31,961 bases of DNA from Rhodobacteraceae bacterium UBA2776 (GTDB taxonomy: Bacteria; Pseudomonadota; Alphaproteobacteria; Rhodobacterales; Rhodobacteraceae): contig DEIK01000029.1 in the NCBI GenBank assembly GCA_002352425.1, positions 528 through 32,488 on the forward strand, read 5' to 3'. Position numbers and translations under genes: made by a program. The notes under the pieces were generated by a model. It did not search any database, was not told where the DNA came from, and worked only from the letters and a program-made list of their open reading frames with translations. Shown here one piece after another: positions 16,269 through 24,804 of this stretch (positions are counted from its first letter, which is position 1; every line of letters starts with the position of its first letter).

Positions 16269-18875
16269 ATGGCCGATAAAACATCCGAGAACCGACCGTT
16301 AAGCGAAGAAGAACTTCAGGACCTAGTTGCCTCTTCTGATGCGGGTGCGCGCGCCCCAGTCGGACCCGTTGGCACGTTGATAGCGGTCGTTGCCGTTGTC
16401 TGGTCCCTGTTTCAGGTTCTTTTAGCTTCGCCATTGGCAAATTATATTATGCCAGGCGATATCATCAATAATTCACGCCAAGTGCATCTGGCTTTTGCCG
16501 TTTTCCTGGCTTTCATGGCCTATCCGGCCTTTAAATCCAGCCCGCGAAATTACATTCCTATGGCCGATTGGTTCCTTGGATTGTTGGGCGCGTTCATCGC
16601 GATGTACGGGTTTGTTTTCTATCAAAAGATCGTTGACGCTGGCGGGCTGGCCGATGACATGGACAAGTGGTTCGCTCTTGCGGGTCTGTTGATCCTGTTT
16701 GAGGGCGCACGCCGCGCGCTTGGCCCTGCTATGGCGATCATCGCCACGATCTTTCTTGCCTATGTGTTCTTTGGCTCCTCCGAGATTGTGCCCGACGTTA
16801 TTCGTTGGAAAGGCGCATCATTGAAGAAAGCCATGAGCCATATGTGGATCACGTCCGAGGGGGTCTTTGGGATCGCACTGGGTGTGTCTACCAAATTCGT
16901 GTTCCTGTTCGTTTTGTTTGGCGCTTTGCTGGATAAGGCGGGGGCCGGGAACTACTTTATCAAAATGGCGTTTGGCGCGCTTGGACACCTTAAAGGGGGC
17001 CCTGCAAAGGCCGCTGTTGTTGGGTCCGCTGCGACGGGTCTGATCTCGGGCTCTTCCATCGCCAATGTTGTGACAACCGGTACTTTCACCATTCCGTTGA
17101 TGAAACGGGTTGGGTTTTCATCGGAAAAGGCGGGCGCGGTCGAGGTTGCCTCGTCTGTAAACGGTCAGATTATGCCACCCGTTATGGGGGCTGCGGCCTT
17201 TTTGATGGTGGAATATGTCGGCATTTCCTATGTCGAGGTGATCACGCATGCCTTCCTGCCAGCGACGATTTCCTACATCGCCTTGGTTTACATCGTTCAT
17301 CTGGAAGCGGTGAAGAGCAACATGCCCACCTTGGGCAATCGCGTTGTGTCGATGGGCAAAACCATCGGCGGCATGGCGGCGTTTTTCGTCGGCTTTGCGG
17401 CGCTTTGTTACGGCGTGCAATATCCGGTTCGCTGGATCACATCTATGGTTCCCGGGGCTTCGGCGCTTGTGATGTCGATCTTGGTTTTCGTCGCTTACGT
17501 TGGCTTGCTTTGGTTGGCGGCGGGCGTTGAGGATCTGGAACCAGATGATCCGAATGCCGCAGAGGTCGAACTGCCGGTTGTGGGCGAAATCTATAAATCC
17601 GGTCTGTATTTCCTGCTGCCGATCATCGTTTTGGTTTACTTTCTGATGATCGAGCAAAAATCACCCGGACTGTCAGCGTTTTGGGCAACCATGTTGTTGT
17701 TCGTGATCTTGCTAACGCAGCGGCCGCTAAAGGCAATCTTTCGCGGTCAAAGCGAAATGGTGGAGCATTTCAAGGTTGGCGTTGCCGATTTGATCCAGGG
17801 TCTGATTGACGGCGCGCGCAACATGATCGGTATTGGTCTGGCCACCGCCACGGCGGGTGTCATCGTTGGCACGGTGACGCTGACCGGTGTTGGTCAGGTG
17901 ATGGCCGATCTGGTTGAATTCATGTCTGGCGGCAATCTGATCTTGATGCTGGTCATGGTGGGTTTGCTGTCGCTGGTTTTGGGCATGGGTCTGCCGACCA
18001 CGGCGAACTATATCGTTGTGTCATCCTTGATGGCGGGTGTTGTGGTTGAACTGGGCGCGCAGTCCGGTTTGATCGTACCACTGATCGCGGTGCATTTGTT
18101 TGTGTTCTACTTCGGGATCATGGCGGATGTGACGCCGCCTGTTGGTTTGGCCAGTTTTGCCGCCGCGGCTGTGTCAGGTGGCGATGCGATCAAAACCGGG
18201 TTCGTTGCGTTCTTTTACAGCCTGCGCACCGTGGCCTTGCCGTTTGTGTTCATCTTCAACACGGACCTGCTGTTGATCGACGTGACGTGGTATCAGGGCA
18301 TATTGGTCTTTATAACGGCCTCGATCGCGATCCTCGTCTTTACGGCGGGGACTATGGGCTGGTTCCTGACCAAAAGCCGCATGTATGAAAGCGTGGCCTT
18401 ACTGTTGGTTGCCTTCGCGCTGTTTCGACCGGATTTTGTGATGGATCGCATTCAGCCACCCTTTGCGCAGATTGAACCATCCGGCTTTACCACTGCACTT
18501 GGCAATGCCACCACGGGGGACGAAATGCGCATGATCGTTTCCGGGCCTGACTATGACACCGGCGAGCCCAAGGAAACCACATTGGTTCTGCCCATCACCG
18601 AGGGTACGGGTGATGAACGGTTGGCGGCATCGGGTCTGATCCTGGTCGAGGAAGGGGGCGTTGTGAAAATGGACGAACCTTCTTTCAGCTCACCCTTCGT
18701 TGACTCGCTCGGCAGCTTTGATTTCTACGGCGACAATCCGGTTCAGATTGCATCGGTACAGGCGCCCGCAGATCAAATGCCCAAAGAACTTGTGTTCATT
18801 CCGGCGTTGATCCTGCTTGCGCTCATCGCCTTCCTGCAACGCGCTCGTGTCTCTCGTGAAGGAGTTCCAGCATGA
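16269..18875 (+). CDS. TRAP transporter fused (DctQM) permease
   Basis: This is the inner-membrane part of the TAXI TRAP transporter, with the small (Q) and large (M) subunits fused in 868 residues. About four helices occupy residues 30-165. The DctM part follows and includes FVLFGALLDKAGAGNYFI, GSAATGLISGSSIANVV and the GMGLPTTANYIVVSSL and MADVTPPVGLASFAAAA signatures. A C-terminal region of about 180 residues (DUF3394-like) ends in a last helix. It uses an ion gradient to import the receptor-bound substrate. I chose the ATG at 16269 because AGGGGGA lies just ahead and MADKTSENRPL begins a typical cytosolic N-terminus. The stop overlaps the universal stress gene by 4 bases. Confidence 0.93.
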   Translation: MADKTSENRPLSEEELQDLVASSDAGARAPVGPVGTLIAVVAVVWSLFQVLLASPLANYIMPGDIINNSRQVHLAFAVFLAFMAYPAFKSSPRNYIPMADWFLGLLGAFIAMYGFVFYQKIVDAGGLADDMDKWFALAGLLILFEGARRALGPAMAIIATIFLAYVFFGSSEIVPDVIRWKGASLKKAMSHMWITSEGVFGIALGVSTKFVFLFVLFGALLDKAGAGNYFIKMAFGALGHLKGGPAKAAVVGSAATGLISGSSIANVVTTGTFTIPLMKRVGFSSEKAGAVEVASSVNGQIMPPVMGAAAFLMVEYVGISYVEVITHAFLPATISYIALVYIVHLEAVKSNMPTLGNRVVSMGKTIGGMAAFFVGFAALCYGVQYPVRWITSMVPGASALVMSILVFVAYVGLLWLAAGVEDLEPDDPNAAEVELPVVGEIYKSGLYFLLPIIVLVYFLMIEQKSPGLSAFWATMLLFVILLTQRPLKAIFRGQSEMVEHFKVGVADLIQGLIDGARNMIGIGLATATAGVIVGTVTLTGVGQVMADLVEFMSGGNLILMLVMVGLLSLVLGMGLPTTANYIVVSSLMAGVVVELGAQSGLIVPLIAVHLFVFYFGIMADVTPPVGLASFAAAAVSGGDAIKTGFVAFFYSLRTVALPFVFIFNTDLLLIDVTWYQGILVFITASIAILVFTAGTMGWFLTKSRMYESVALLLVAFALFRPDFVMDRIQPPFAQIEPSGFTTALGNATTGDEMRMIVSGPDYDTGEPKETTLVLPITEGTGDERLAASGLILVEEGGVVKMDEPSFSSPFVDSLGSFDFYGDNPVQIASVQAPADQMPKELVFIPALILLALIAFLQRARVSREGVPA

Positions 18876-19303
18876 CCAATTCTGTCCTATGTGCCGTCGA
18901 CGTCAGCAATGGTGACGAAGACATCAACGTAATCCAAACCGCGGCGCGGCTGGCCAATCTGGACGGCGCGCAACTGGATGTTGTCGCGGTGGTGCCTGAC
19001 TATGGCATGAGCCAAGTTGGAGCGTTCTTTGACAAAAACCATCATGACAAGATGATGGAAGAGGCCAAAGAAATCCTCAACGCCTTGGTCACCAAGGCGC
19101 TCGATAGCTCTCAAAACGAGAAAGTGCGCCATGTGGTTGCCACGGGGCGTGCCTATGACGAGGTTCTAAGCCTTGCCAAAAAATCAAAGGCGTCTTTGAT
19201 CGTTGTTGGCGCCCATAAGGCTGACCTGACGGATTACTTGCTGGGCCCGAACGCCGCGCGGATTGTCCGGCACGCAACATGCTCGGTATATGTTGTGCGC
19301 TAA
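18872..19303 (+). CDS. Universal stress protein (UspA family), TRAP-associated
   Basis: The 143-residue single-domain protein has the UspA fold: VLCAVDVSNGDED at the N-terminus, VVAVVPDYG after the first helix, and the C-terminal SLIVVGAHKADLTDYLLGPNAARIVRHA segment. The usual nucleotide-binding pattern (G-x2-G-x9-G-S/T) is altered: Lys replaces the second Gly and Pro follows the last Gly, so ATP binding may be weak or absent. The start overlaps the permease stop (ATGA). A USP linked to a TRAP operon is known from TeaD, which regulates ectoine uptake in Halomonas; a comparable control role is likely here. Confidence 0.9.
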   Translation: MTNSVLCAVDVSNGDEDINVIQTAARLANLDGAQLDVVAVVPDYGMSQVGAFFDKNHHDKMMEEAKEILNALVTKALDSSQNEKVRHVVATGRAYDEVLSLAKKSKASLIVVGAHKADLTDYLLGPNAARIVRHATCSVYVVR

Positions 19304-19590
19304 ATGCTAAACGAGTGGCAGCGACAGGCGAAAGCTTGGTTGCTGCCGCTCACCGATGTGGGTGACGCTGAGGCACGATTTTTGCACAGCTATCCTTGTT
19401 GTTTTTCAATCAAAACACCTGGACCACAGATTTTTTTAATCCTGCGGCCACTGGTCTGTTTGCGATCAAATAGCACCGAAAAAAGCTGGCCGTTAGATTG
19501 ATTTAAGGTTTTTGCGCCATCCTTGGGACGATGGCTGGTGACTTGACGCAGTCTTTCCAACAATGCGTTACTTTTTATAGGAGTTTCAAA

Positions 19591-21183
19591 ATGCGCTATT
19601 TGCCTCTGGTTTTTGTGATATTTTTGGTTCCTTTGGGCCTGTTGTTGGCCAAGTCCGCACCCTTTTGGGGCGGTGTGATCTCTAGCATCGCAATTCTGCT
19701 ATCGGTCTTGGGGTTGTTTGATTTGCTGCAAAACAAAAGCGCAGTTTTGAAGAACTACCCGTTGGTGGCGCGGTTGCGGTTCTTGTTGGAGCATTTTCGC
19801 CCCGAAATCCGCCAGTATTTTTTGGAAAGCGATCACGAAGAGACCCCGTTTTCACGTGAACAACGTGCTTTGGTCTATCGGCGCGCCAAGGGTATGGAGG
19901 GTTTACGCCCTTTTGGGACCCTGCGCAATGTGAACGAAGTCGGGCATGAGTGGATCAACCATTCGGTGGTGCCAAAACATCTGCCCAAGGATCCATTCAC
20001 CGTTACCTTTGGCGGCCCTGACTGCACGCGGCCCTACACGGGCTCGGCCTTGAACATCTCGGGGATGTCATATGGTGCGCTGTCACCCAGTGCGATTGAG
20101 GCCTTGAACCAAGGCGCGAAACGAGGCGGGTTTGCCCATACCACGGGCGAGGGGTCGATCTCCAAGTTTCACCGTAAGCATGGGGGGGATTTGATCTGGC
20201 AGATTGGCAGCGGGTATTTTGGATGCCGCACGTTGGATGGTCATTTTGATCCGCAGAAATTTGCTGAAACTTCGGCGGATGATCAGGTGAAAATGATCGA
20301 GATTAAGCTGTCGCAAGGGGCCAAACCCGGGCATGGCGGTATTTTGTTGGGCCCAAAAGTTACCGGAGAAATTGCTGCCGCGCGTGGGGTCGAAGTGGGT
20401 GTCGATTGCGTCAGCCCAAGTGGCCACAGCACGTTTTCAACCCCGCTTGAATTGTGCGAATTTATCAGTCAACTGCGCGCCCTTTCCGGTGGAAAACCCA
20501 TTGGATTCAAGATGTGTGTCGGTCATCCGTGGGAATGGTTCGCGATTGCAAAGGCGATTAAGGAAAGCGGCATCAGCCCTGACTTTATCACCATTGATGG
20601 GGCCGAGGGTGGCACGGGTGCGGCGCCCGTTGAGTTCGCTGACCACAAGGGGGCGCCGCTGCGCGAAGGCTTGATGTTGGCACACAACACGCTTGTCGGG
20701 CTGGGCATCCGTGATCAGGTTAAGCTGATCGCGTCCGGCAAATTGATCAGTGCATTTGACATGTGCCGCGTCTTTTCTTTGGGGGCAGACAGTTGCAACG
20801 TGGCGCGTGGTTTCATGTTCGCGCTTGGCTGCATTCAGGCGCAAGCCTGTCATACCGGCAAATGTCCGACTGGCGTCACCACGCAGGACCCTGGGCGATA
20901 CAAGGCCTTGGTGGTTGGTGACAAAAGTACGCGTGTTGCGAATTTCCACCATAATACGATGACGGCACTGCGCGAGGCGGTGGAATCCTCAGGGTTATCT
21001 CACCCGTCGGAATTTACACCGCACCATCTGATGATCCGGATAAACAGTCGCGAAGCCCGTTCTGCGGCCAGCCAATATCTGTGGCTGAAGGCTGGCGACC
21101 TTGAAGTCAACGACGCTGTGCATCCAGCCTTTGCCAAGTATTGGGATCGTGCGCAATCCAGCACCTTTGCCGGCGCGACCTAG
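19591..21183 (+). CDS. FMN-binding glutamate synthase family protein
   Basis: This 530-residue protein is related to the central and FMN domains of the glutamate synthase large subunit but lacks the glutaminase domain. Two N-terminal membrane helices (about residues 5-22 and 26-44: FVIFLVPLGLLLAKSAP, GGVISSIAILLSVLGLFDLL) precede the barrel. The barrel shows SGMSYGALSPSAIEALNQGA, GEGSISKFH, GHGGILLGPKV, ITIDGAEGGTGAAP and a Cys cluster (CIQAQACHTGKCPTG) typical of the 3Fe-4S site. I chose the ATG at 19591 because TAGGAG lies 8 bases ahead and the membrane helix starts at once. The reaction of stand-alone members is not settled. Nothing supported lies in the 287 bases before it. Confidence 0.88.
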   Translation: MRYLPLVFVIFLVPLGLLLAKSAPFWGGVISSIAILLSVLGLFDLLQNKSAVLKNYPLVARLRFLLEHFRPEIRQYFLESDHEETPFSREQRALVYRRAKGMEGLRPFGTLRNVNEVGHEWINHSVVPKHLPKDPFTVTFGGPDCTRPYTGSALNISGMSYGALSPSAIEALNQGAKRGGFAHTTGEGSISKFHRKHGGDLIWQIGSGYFGCRTLDGHFDPQKFAETSADDQVKMIEIKLSQGAKPGHGGILLGPKVTGEIAAARGVEVGVDCVSPSGHSTFSTPLELCEFISQLRALSGGKPIGFKMCVGHPWEWFAIAKAIKESGISPDFITIDGAEGGTGAAPVEFADHKGAPLREGLMLAHNTLVGLGIRDQVKLIASGKLISAFDMCRVFSLGADSCNVARGFMFALGCIQAQACHTGKCPTGVTTQDPGRYKALVVGDKSTRVANFHHNTMTALREAVESSGLSHPSEFTPHHLMIRINSREARSAASQYLWLKAGDLEVNDAVHPAFAKYWDRAQSSTFAGAT

Positions 21184-21309
21184 GGTCAACACATGGATGA
21201 TGCCGCTAAGAACGCGACGACCATCAACCCGTGGCCCCCCGTGAGAGCGCGGAAAGTAGGGCTTTATGCGCTCGATCTGTGTTTCTGAAAGCCACTAGAG
21301 AGGCGACAT
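21184..21309 (-). pseudogene. Remnant of an IS5-family transposase (N-terminal fragment)
   Basis: Read on the minus strand from ATG 21309, the frame gives MSPL, a TAG stop, then WLSETQIERIKPYFPRSHG and GPRVDGRRVLSGIIHV. This closely follows the N-terminus of IS5-family (DDE) transposases, where a Tyr codon usually stands at the TAG. The fragment runs directly into the stop of the glutamate synthase-like gene, so the rest of the transposase is gone. Bases 21310 to about 21360 probably hold the old IS end. The call rests on residue-pattern recognition. The rest of the gap to the integrase (21361-21670) holds no gene that I support, only the attachment core and repeat listed separately. Confidence 0.7.
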
Positions 21310-21499
21310 TTGCAGGTTTTTTGTATTGGTTGAATCAGAAATCAAACCATTTGGGACTCCCCGTAATTAATAGGGCCTGACCCTGGAAAGCGCATTTATG
21401 CCTTCAAGACAAGTTCAGGAAAGCCATTTCCTTAGCCGTTGATCAAGTGACTGGAAAGGGGCGCACTGTAGCCGATCGAAAAATGAGATAAACGATAGG

Positions 21500-21517
21500 G
21501 TAGTGGCGGAGCCGAAG
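21500..21517 (+). repeat. Left attachment core (attL)
   Basis: GTAGTGGCGGAGCCGAAG is identical to 31938-31955. Its minus-strand reading (CTTCGGCTCCGCCACTAC) is the acceptor 3' strand, discriminator G and CCA of a tRNA. It is the duplicated tRNA end left behind by site-specific integration. Confidence 0.85.
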
Positions 21518-21645
21518 TCCGTATGCCCCCTGTTCTATAGGGTTCGCTTTCATTCGATGCCGTCTATAGAATTGTTTACTTTCAATGTGTTAAGTTCATT
21601 CTTGATCATTGACGTTCAAGGCTGTTTGCCCTAAATCTAACTCAA

Positions 21646-21673
21646 GTGTGGGAACAGATGTGGGAACGATATG
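21646..21673 (+). repeat. Left copy of a 28-bp subterminal repeat
   Basis: The sequence contains TGTGGGAAC twice, 12 bases apart, and overlaps the integrase start codon. 25 of 28 bases match the copy at 31865-31892, in the same orientation. The paired short repeats near both ends suggest integrase arm-type or excisionase binding sites, or an operator for the integrase promoter. Confidence 0.65.
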
Positions 21674-22846
21674 AAGTTAAGCGCTCGCAAAGTGGAAACG
21701 GCAGGGGTTGGGCGTCACGGCGACGGGCGTGGACTGTTCCTGTATGTGAAACCAACTGGGGCGCGGTCATGGGTACTTAGATATCAAGTACAGGGGCGAC
21801 GTCATGATCTGGGATTGGGCGCGTACCCCGATGTGACCTTGGCAATGGCCCGACAAAAGGCAACAGAAGCAAGGCGTTTGATCTTGGAAGGGGATGACCC
21901 GATTGCAAAGCGTCGCCAAGTCCAACTAAAAACATTTAAAGACGCCGCCTTGGAATTGATCGAAAGCAAACGATCAGGCTGGAAGAGCGCCAAACATGCA
22001 GCGCAATGGACGTCCACGCTAGAGGCATATGCATTCCCGAACCTCGGCCCTATGCAAGTGACCAAAATTGCCACTGCAGATGTGGTCGGGGCGCTAAAGC
22101 CGATATGGTCCCAAAAGCCGGAAACCGCCAACCGCGTGAGGCAACGAATCGAAGCCGTGCTAGACTATTCATCCGCGCTGGGCATTCGTGAGGGCGACAA
22201 TCCGGCGCGTTGGCGTGGGCATTTGGACAATCTGTTGCCAAAGCCCACGAAGGTCAGGGCGGTGCAACATCACCCAGCCCTACCCCATGCTGACATTTCA
22301 GAATTTATGAATGCGCTATCGAACCGTAGCGGTGTTTCGGCGCGAGCGCTGACATTTACCATACTGACAGCGGCGCGGTCAGGCGAGACACGCGGAATGA
22401 GATGGGCGGAAGTGGATTTGGATGGCCGTGTTTGGACCATACCCGCCCAACGCATGAAAGCAGGCAAAGAACACCGCGTCCCCCTCACGTCAAATGCCAT
22501 TGCCCAGCTTGGTCCAAGGCTAGATGATACAGAACTTGTCTTTGGCAGCGAAACGAAGGCAGGCAAACCAATTTCAGATATGAGCATGACCGCCCTTTTG
22601 CGTCGCATGGAATACAACAACATTACCGTTCATGGGTTCCGTTCTTCATTCCGTGACTGGGCAGGCGAAACCACCAGCTTTCCACGCGAAGTGATCGAAG
22701 CGGCTTTGGCCCATGGGATCAAGGACAAAGCAGAAGCCGCTTATGCGCGGTCTGATCTTTTCGACAAACGTCGCGATTTGATGCAGGCTTGGACGCGTAT
22801 AGCCACCCCCGAAAACTTGGGCGCGAACGTGATTGCACTTTCATGA
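21671..22846 (+). CDS. P4-type tyrosine integrase
   Basis: This site-specific recombinase catalyses integration and excision of the element. The 391 residues begin with the DUF4102-type arm-binding domain (MKLSARKVETAGVG, GRGLFLYVKPTGARSWVLRY, LGLGAYPDVTLAMARQKA). A SAM-like core-binding domain (about residues 95-175) and the catalytic domain follow. All key residues are visible: Arg236 (AARSGETRG), His321 and Arg324 (HGFRSSFRDW), His348 (ALAHGI) and the nucleophile Tyr358 (AAYARSD). It lies 153 bases inside attL and reads into the element, as is usual for tRNA-targeting islands. It looks intact. Confidence 0.95.
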   Translation: MKLSARKVETAGVGRHGDGRGLFLYVKPTGARSWVLRYQVQGRRHDLGLGAYPDVTLAMARQKATEARRLILEGDDPIAKRRQVQLKTFKDAALELIESKRSGWKSAKHAAQWTSTLEAYAFPNLGPMQVTKIATADVVGALKPIWSQKPETANRVRQRIEAVLDYSSALGIREGDNPARWRGHLDNLLPKPTKVRAVQHHPALPHADISEFMNALSNRSGVSARALTFTILTAARSGETRGMRWAEVDLDGRVWTIPAQRMKAGKEHRVPLTSNAIAQLGPRLDDTELVFGSETKAGKPISDMSMTALLRRMEYNNITVHGFRSSFRDWAGETTSFPREVIEAALAHGIKDKAEAAYARSDLFDKRRDLMQAWTRIATPENLGANVIALS

Positions 22847-22907
22847 ACCTGTCTGATCATGTTTAAGGGGGCAAGGCATTTACCCTTGGCAGATATCGGA
22901 TCCTATT

Positions 22908-24802
22908 GTGCAAGACGAAATCAATAAAAACAAAACCATCACCGCCAATTCCGAACAATTGGCAGCGCTCAAGGCCCAGTTTCCGTCTTGCTTTGACAAA
23001 GATGGTCGCTTTCGCCCTGACAAGCTGGAAGATATTGTGCGGGCGAGCGGGGCGGATATCACGCGCGAGGGGTATAAGCTGGACTGGCTGGGCAAGTCCT
23101 ATGCAAGATTGCTGGCGAACCTGAAAACTGAAACCTTGCTCGCCCCCAATGCTGCGCACAACGGCTTGCCTGAAAACGCCAGCTCGGAAAACCTGTTGAT
23201 CCAAGGCGACAACTTGGATGTGCTTAAACACCTTGTGAATGCCTATTCTGAAAAAGTGAAAATGATCTACATCGACCCGCCCTATAATACGGGATCGGAC
23301 GGGTTTGTTTATAACGACACGCGCAAGTTTACTGTCGAAGAATTGCAGCGGTTGGCAGGGGTGGACGGAGACGAAGCCAAGCGCATTCTGGACTTCACCA
23401 ACTCTTCCAGCAATTCTCATTCGGCATGGCTGACGTTCATGTATCCCCGCCTCTACGTCGCAAGAGAATTGTTGCGCGAGGATGGAGTTATCTTCATCTC
23501 GATTGATGAGAATGAACAAGCTCAGTTAAAGCTGTTGTGCGATGAAGTTTTTGGGGAGCGAAATTTCTTAGGGCATATTCTTTGGAAGAAAAAAACCAAT
23601 GGGAACAATATGGGGAACATTCCTCCAGTTCATGACTATTTGGTAGGCTACGCAAAATTTCAGAACTCCGAAGACTTGCTACATGGTTTCCCAGCCAGTG
23701 AAGAGTACATAGCCAAAACGTACACAAACCCTGACAACGACGAGCGCGGTCGATGGACTACTATGGACCTTTCAGCCAACCACGAAGGGCCATACTTTAA
23801 AATTACGAACCCCAATACGAAAAAAGACTATTACCCATCAAAAGGCAGATATTGGGTGTTTAACGAGAAGGAAGTCGCCAAACGGGTAGCAGACGGGCGA
23901 ATTATCTTTGGAAAAACTGGTAAAGCAGGCCCCATACAGAAAAAATTCTACAACCGTGTTATCGAAGAAAAAGGGGAAATCCGTTTCAAGCCTGAAAGTT
24001 GGTGGGATAAACACGGGTACAACTCTGATGGAACAGACGAATTGTACGAGCTTTTTGAGATCCCAAAGATTTTTGTAAACTCGAAGCCCACTTCTTTTTT
24101 AAAAAACGTCCTGACCGTCTCCACGAAAGACACTGACATAATAGTCGACTTCTTCTCAGGTAGTGCATCTACAGCCCACGCCGCTATGGCCCTCAACGCC
24201 CAAGACGGCGGCAACCGCAAACACATCTCCGTCCAACTCGACGAACCAACGGATGAAAAGTCAGAGGCGCGCAAGGCGGGCTACAACACCATCTTTGAAA
24301 TCACCCGCGAACGGATCAAACGCGCGGCGGCAAAGATCAAAAAGGATCACTCCGAGGCCACTTGCGACTTTGGCTTCAAAGAGTTCAAAACAATCCCCGC
24401 CAATGAAGGCCAGTTTCAAGGCTATCTCGATGATGCGGCCACGCGCGAGGATTACGAACCCTTCAATGGCATGGCACTCGATAATGACGGCATACAAGCG
24501 CTGTTGACCACTTGGGCCGCCTATGACGGGCTACCGCTTCACCACAAACGCTGCAAGAGGTCGATTTGGGCGGCTACACGGCCTACATGGGCGGGGATAA
24601 GCTTTACTTTGTGAACAGTGGCCTTGGCATAGAGCATATCGCCGCCATGCTTACTCGCATTGACGATGACGCTACATTCACGCCGCGCAAAATTGTAGTT
24701 TTCCATTATCGGTTTAACGACAAAGAGTTGCGCGAATTTTCCGAAGCCGTAAATGCGCCGAACCGCAAGCATCTGCAGCTCGACTTCATCCAGCGGTTTT
24801 AA
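22908..24802 (+). pseudogene. mod: Type III restriction-modification DNA methyltransferase (Mod), frameshifted
   Basis: Mod of a Type III system recognises the target and methylates adenine (N6). The main frame (22908-24614, GTG start) encodes a leader, motif IV DPPY (residues 123-126, IYIDPPYNTGSDGF), a target-recognition region, and the SAM-binding motif DFFSGSAST (residues 414-422); motif order IV before I marks a beta-class enzyme. After LLTTWAAYDGLPL the frame breaks near 24540-24548. The expected C-terminal part (TLQEVDLGGYTAYMGG to QLDFIQRF) continues in the -1 frame to 24802. One lost base, or two extra bases, explains this. Repaired, Mod would be about 630 residues, like EcoP15I-type Mod. 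It may be inactive, phase-variable or a sequencing error. Confidence 0.9.
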
Positions 24803-24804
24803 TC

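Noticed and set aside
19304..19501. 65-residue ORF starting directly after the universal stress protein gene
   Set aside because: No ribosome site, no family likeness and odd composition; most likely chance. The region has a weak GGCAGC/GCTGCC inverted repeat (19317-19347) without a T-run, too weak to call a terminator.
24530..24566. Programmed -1 ribosomal frameshift in mod
   Set aside because: The sequence CACCACAAACGC has no X-XXY-YYZ slippery heptamer in the reading frame, and no clear downstream stimulator was seen; a mutation or read error is simpler.
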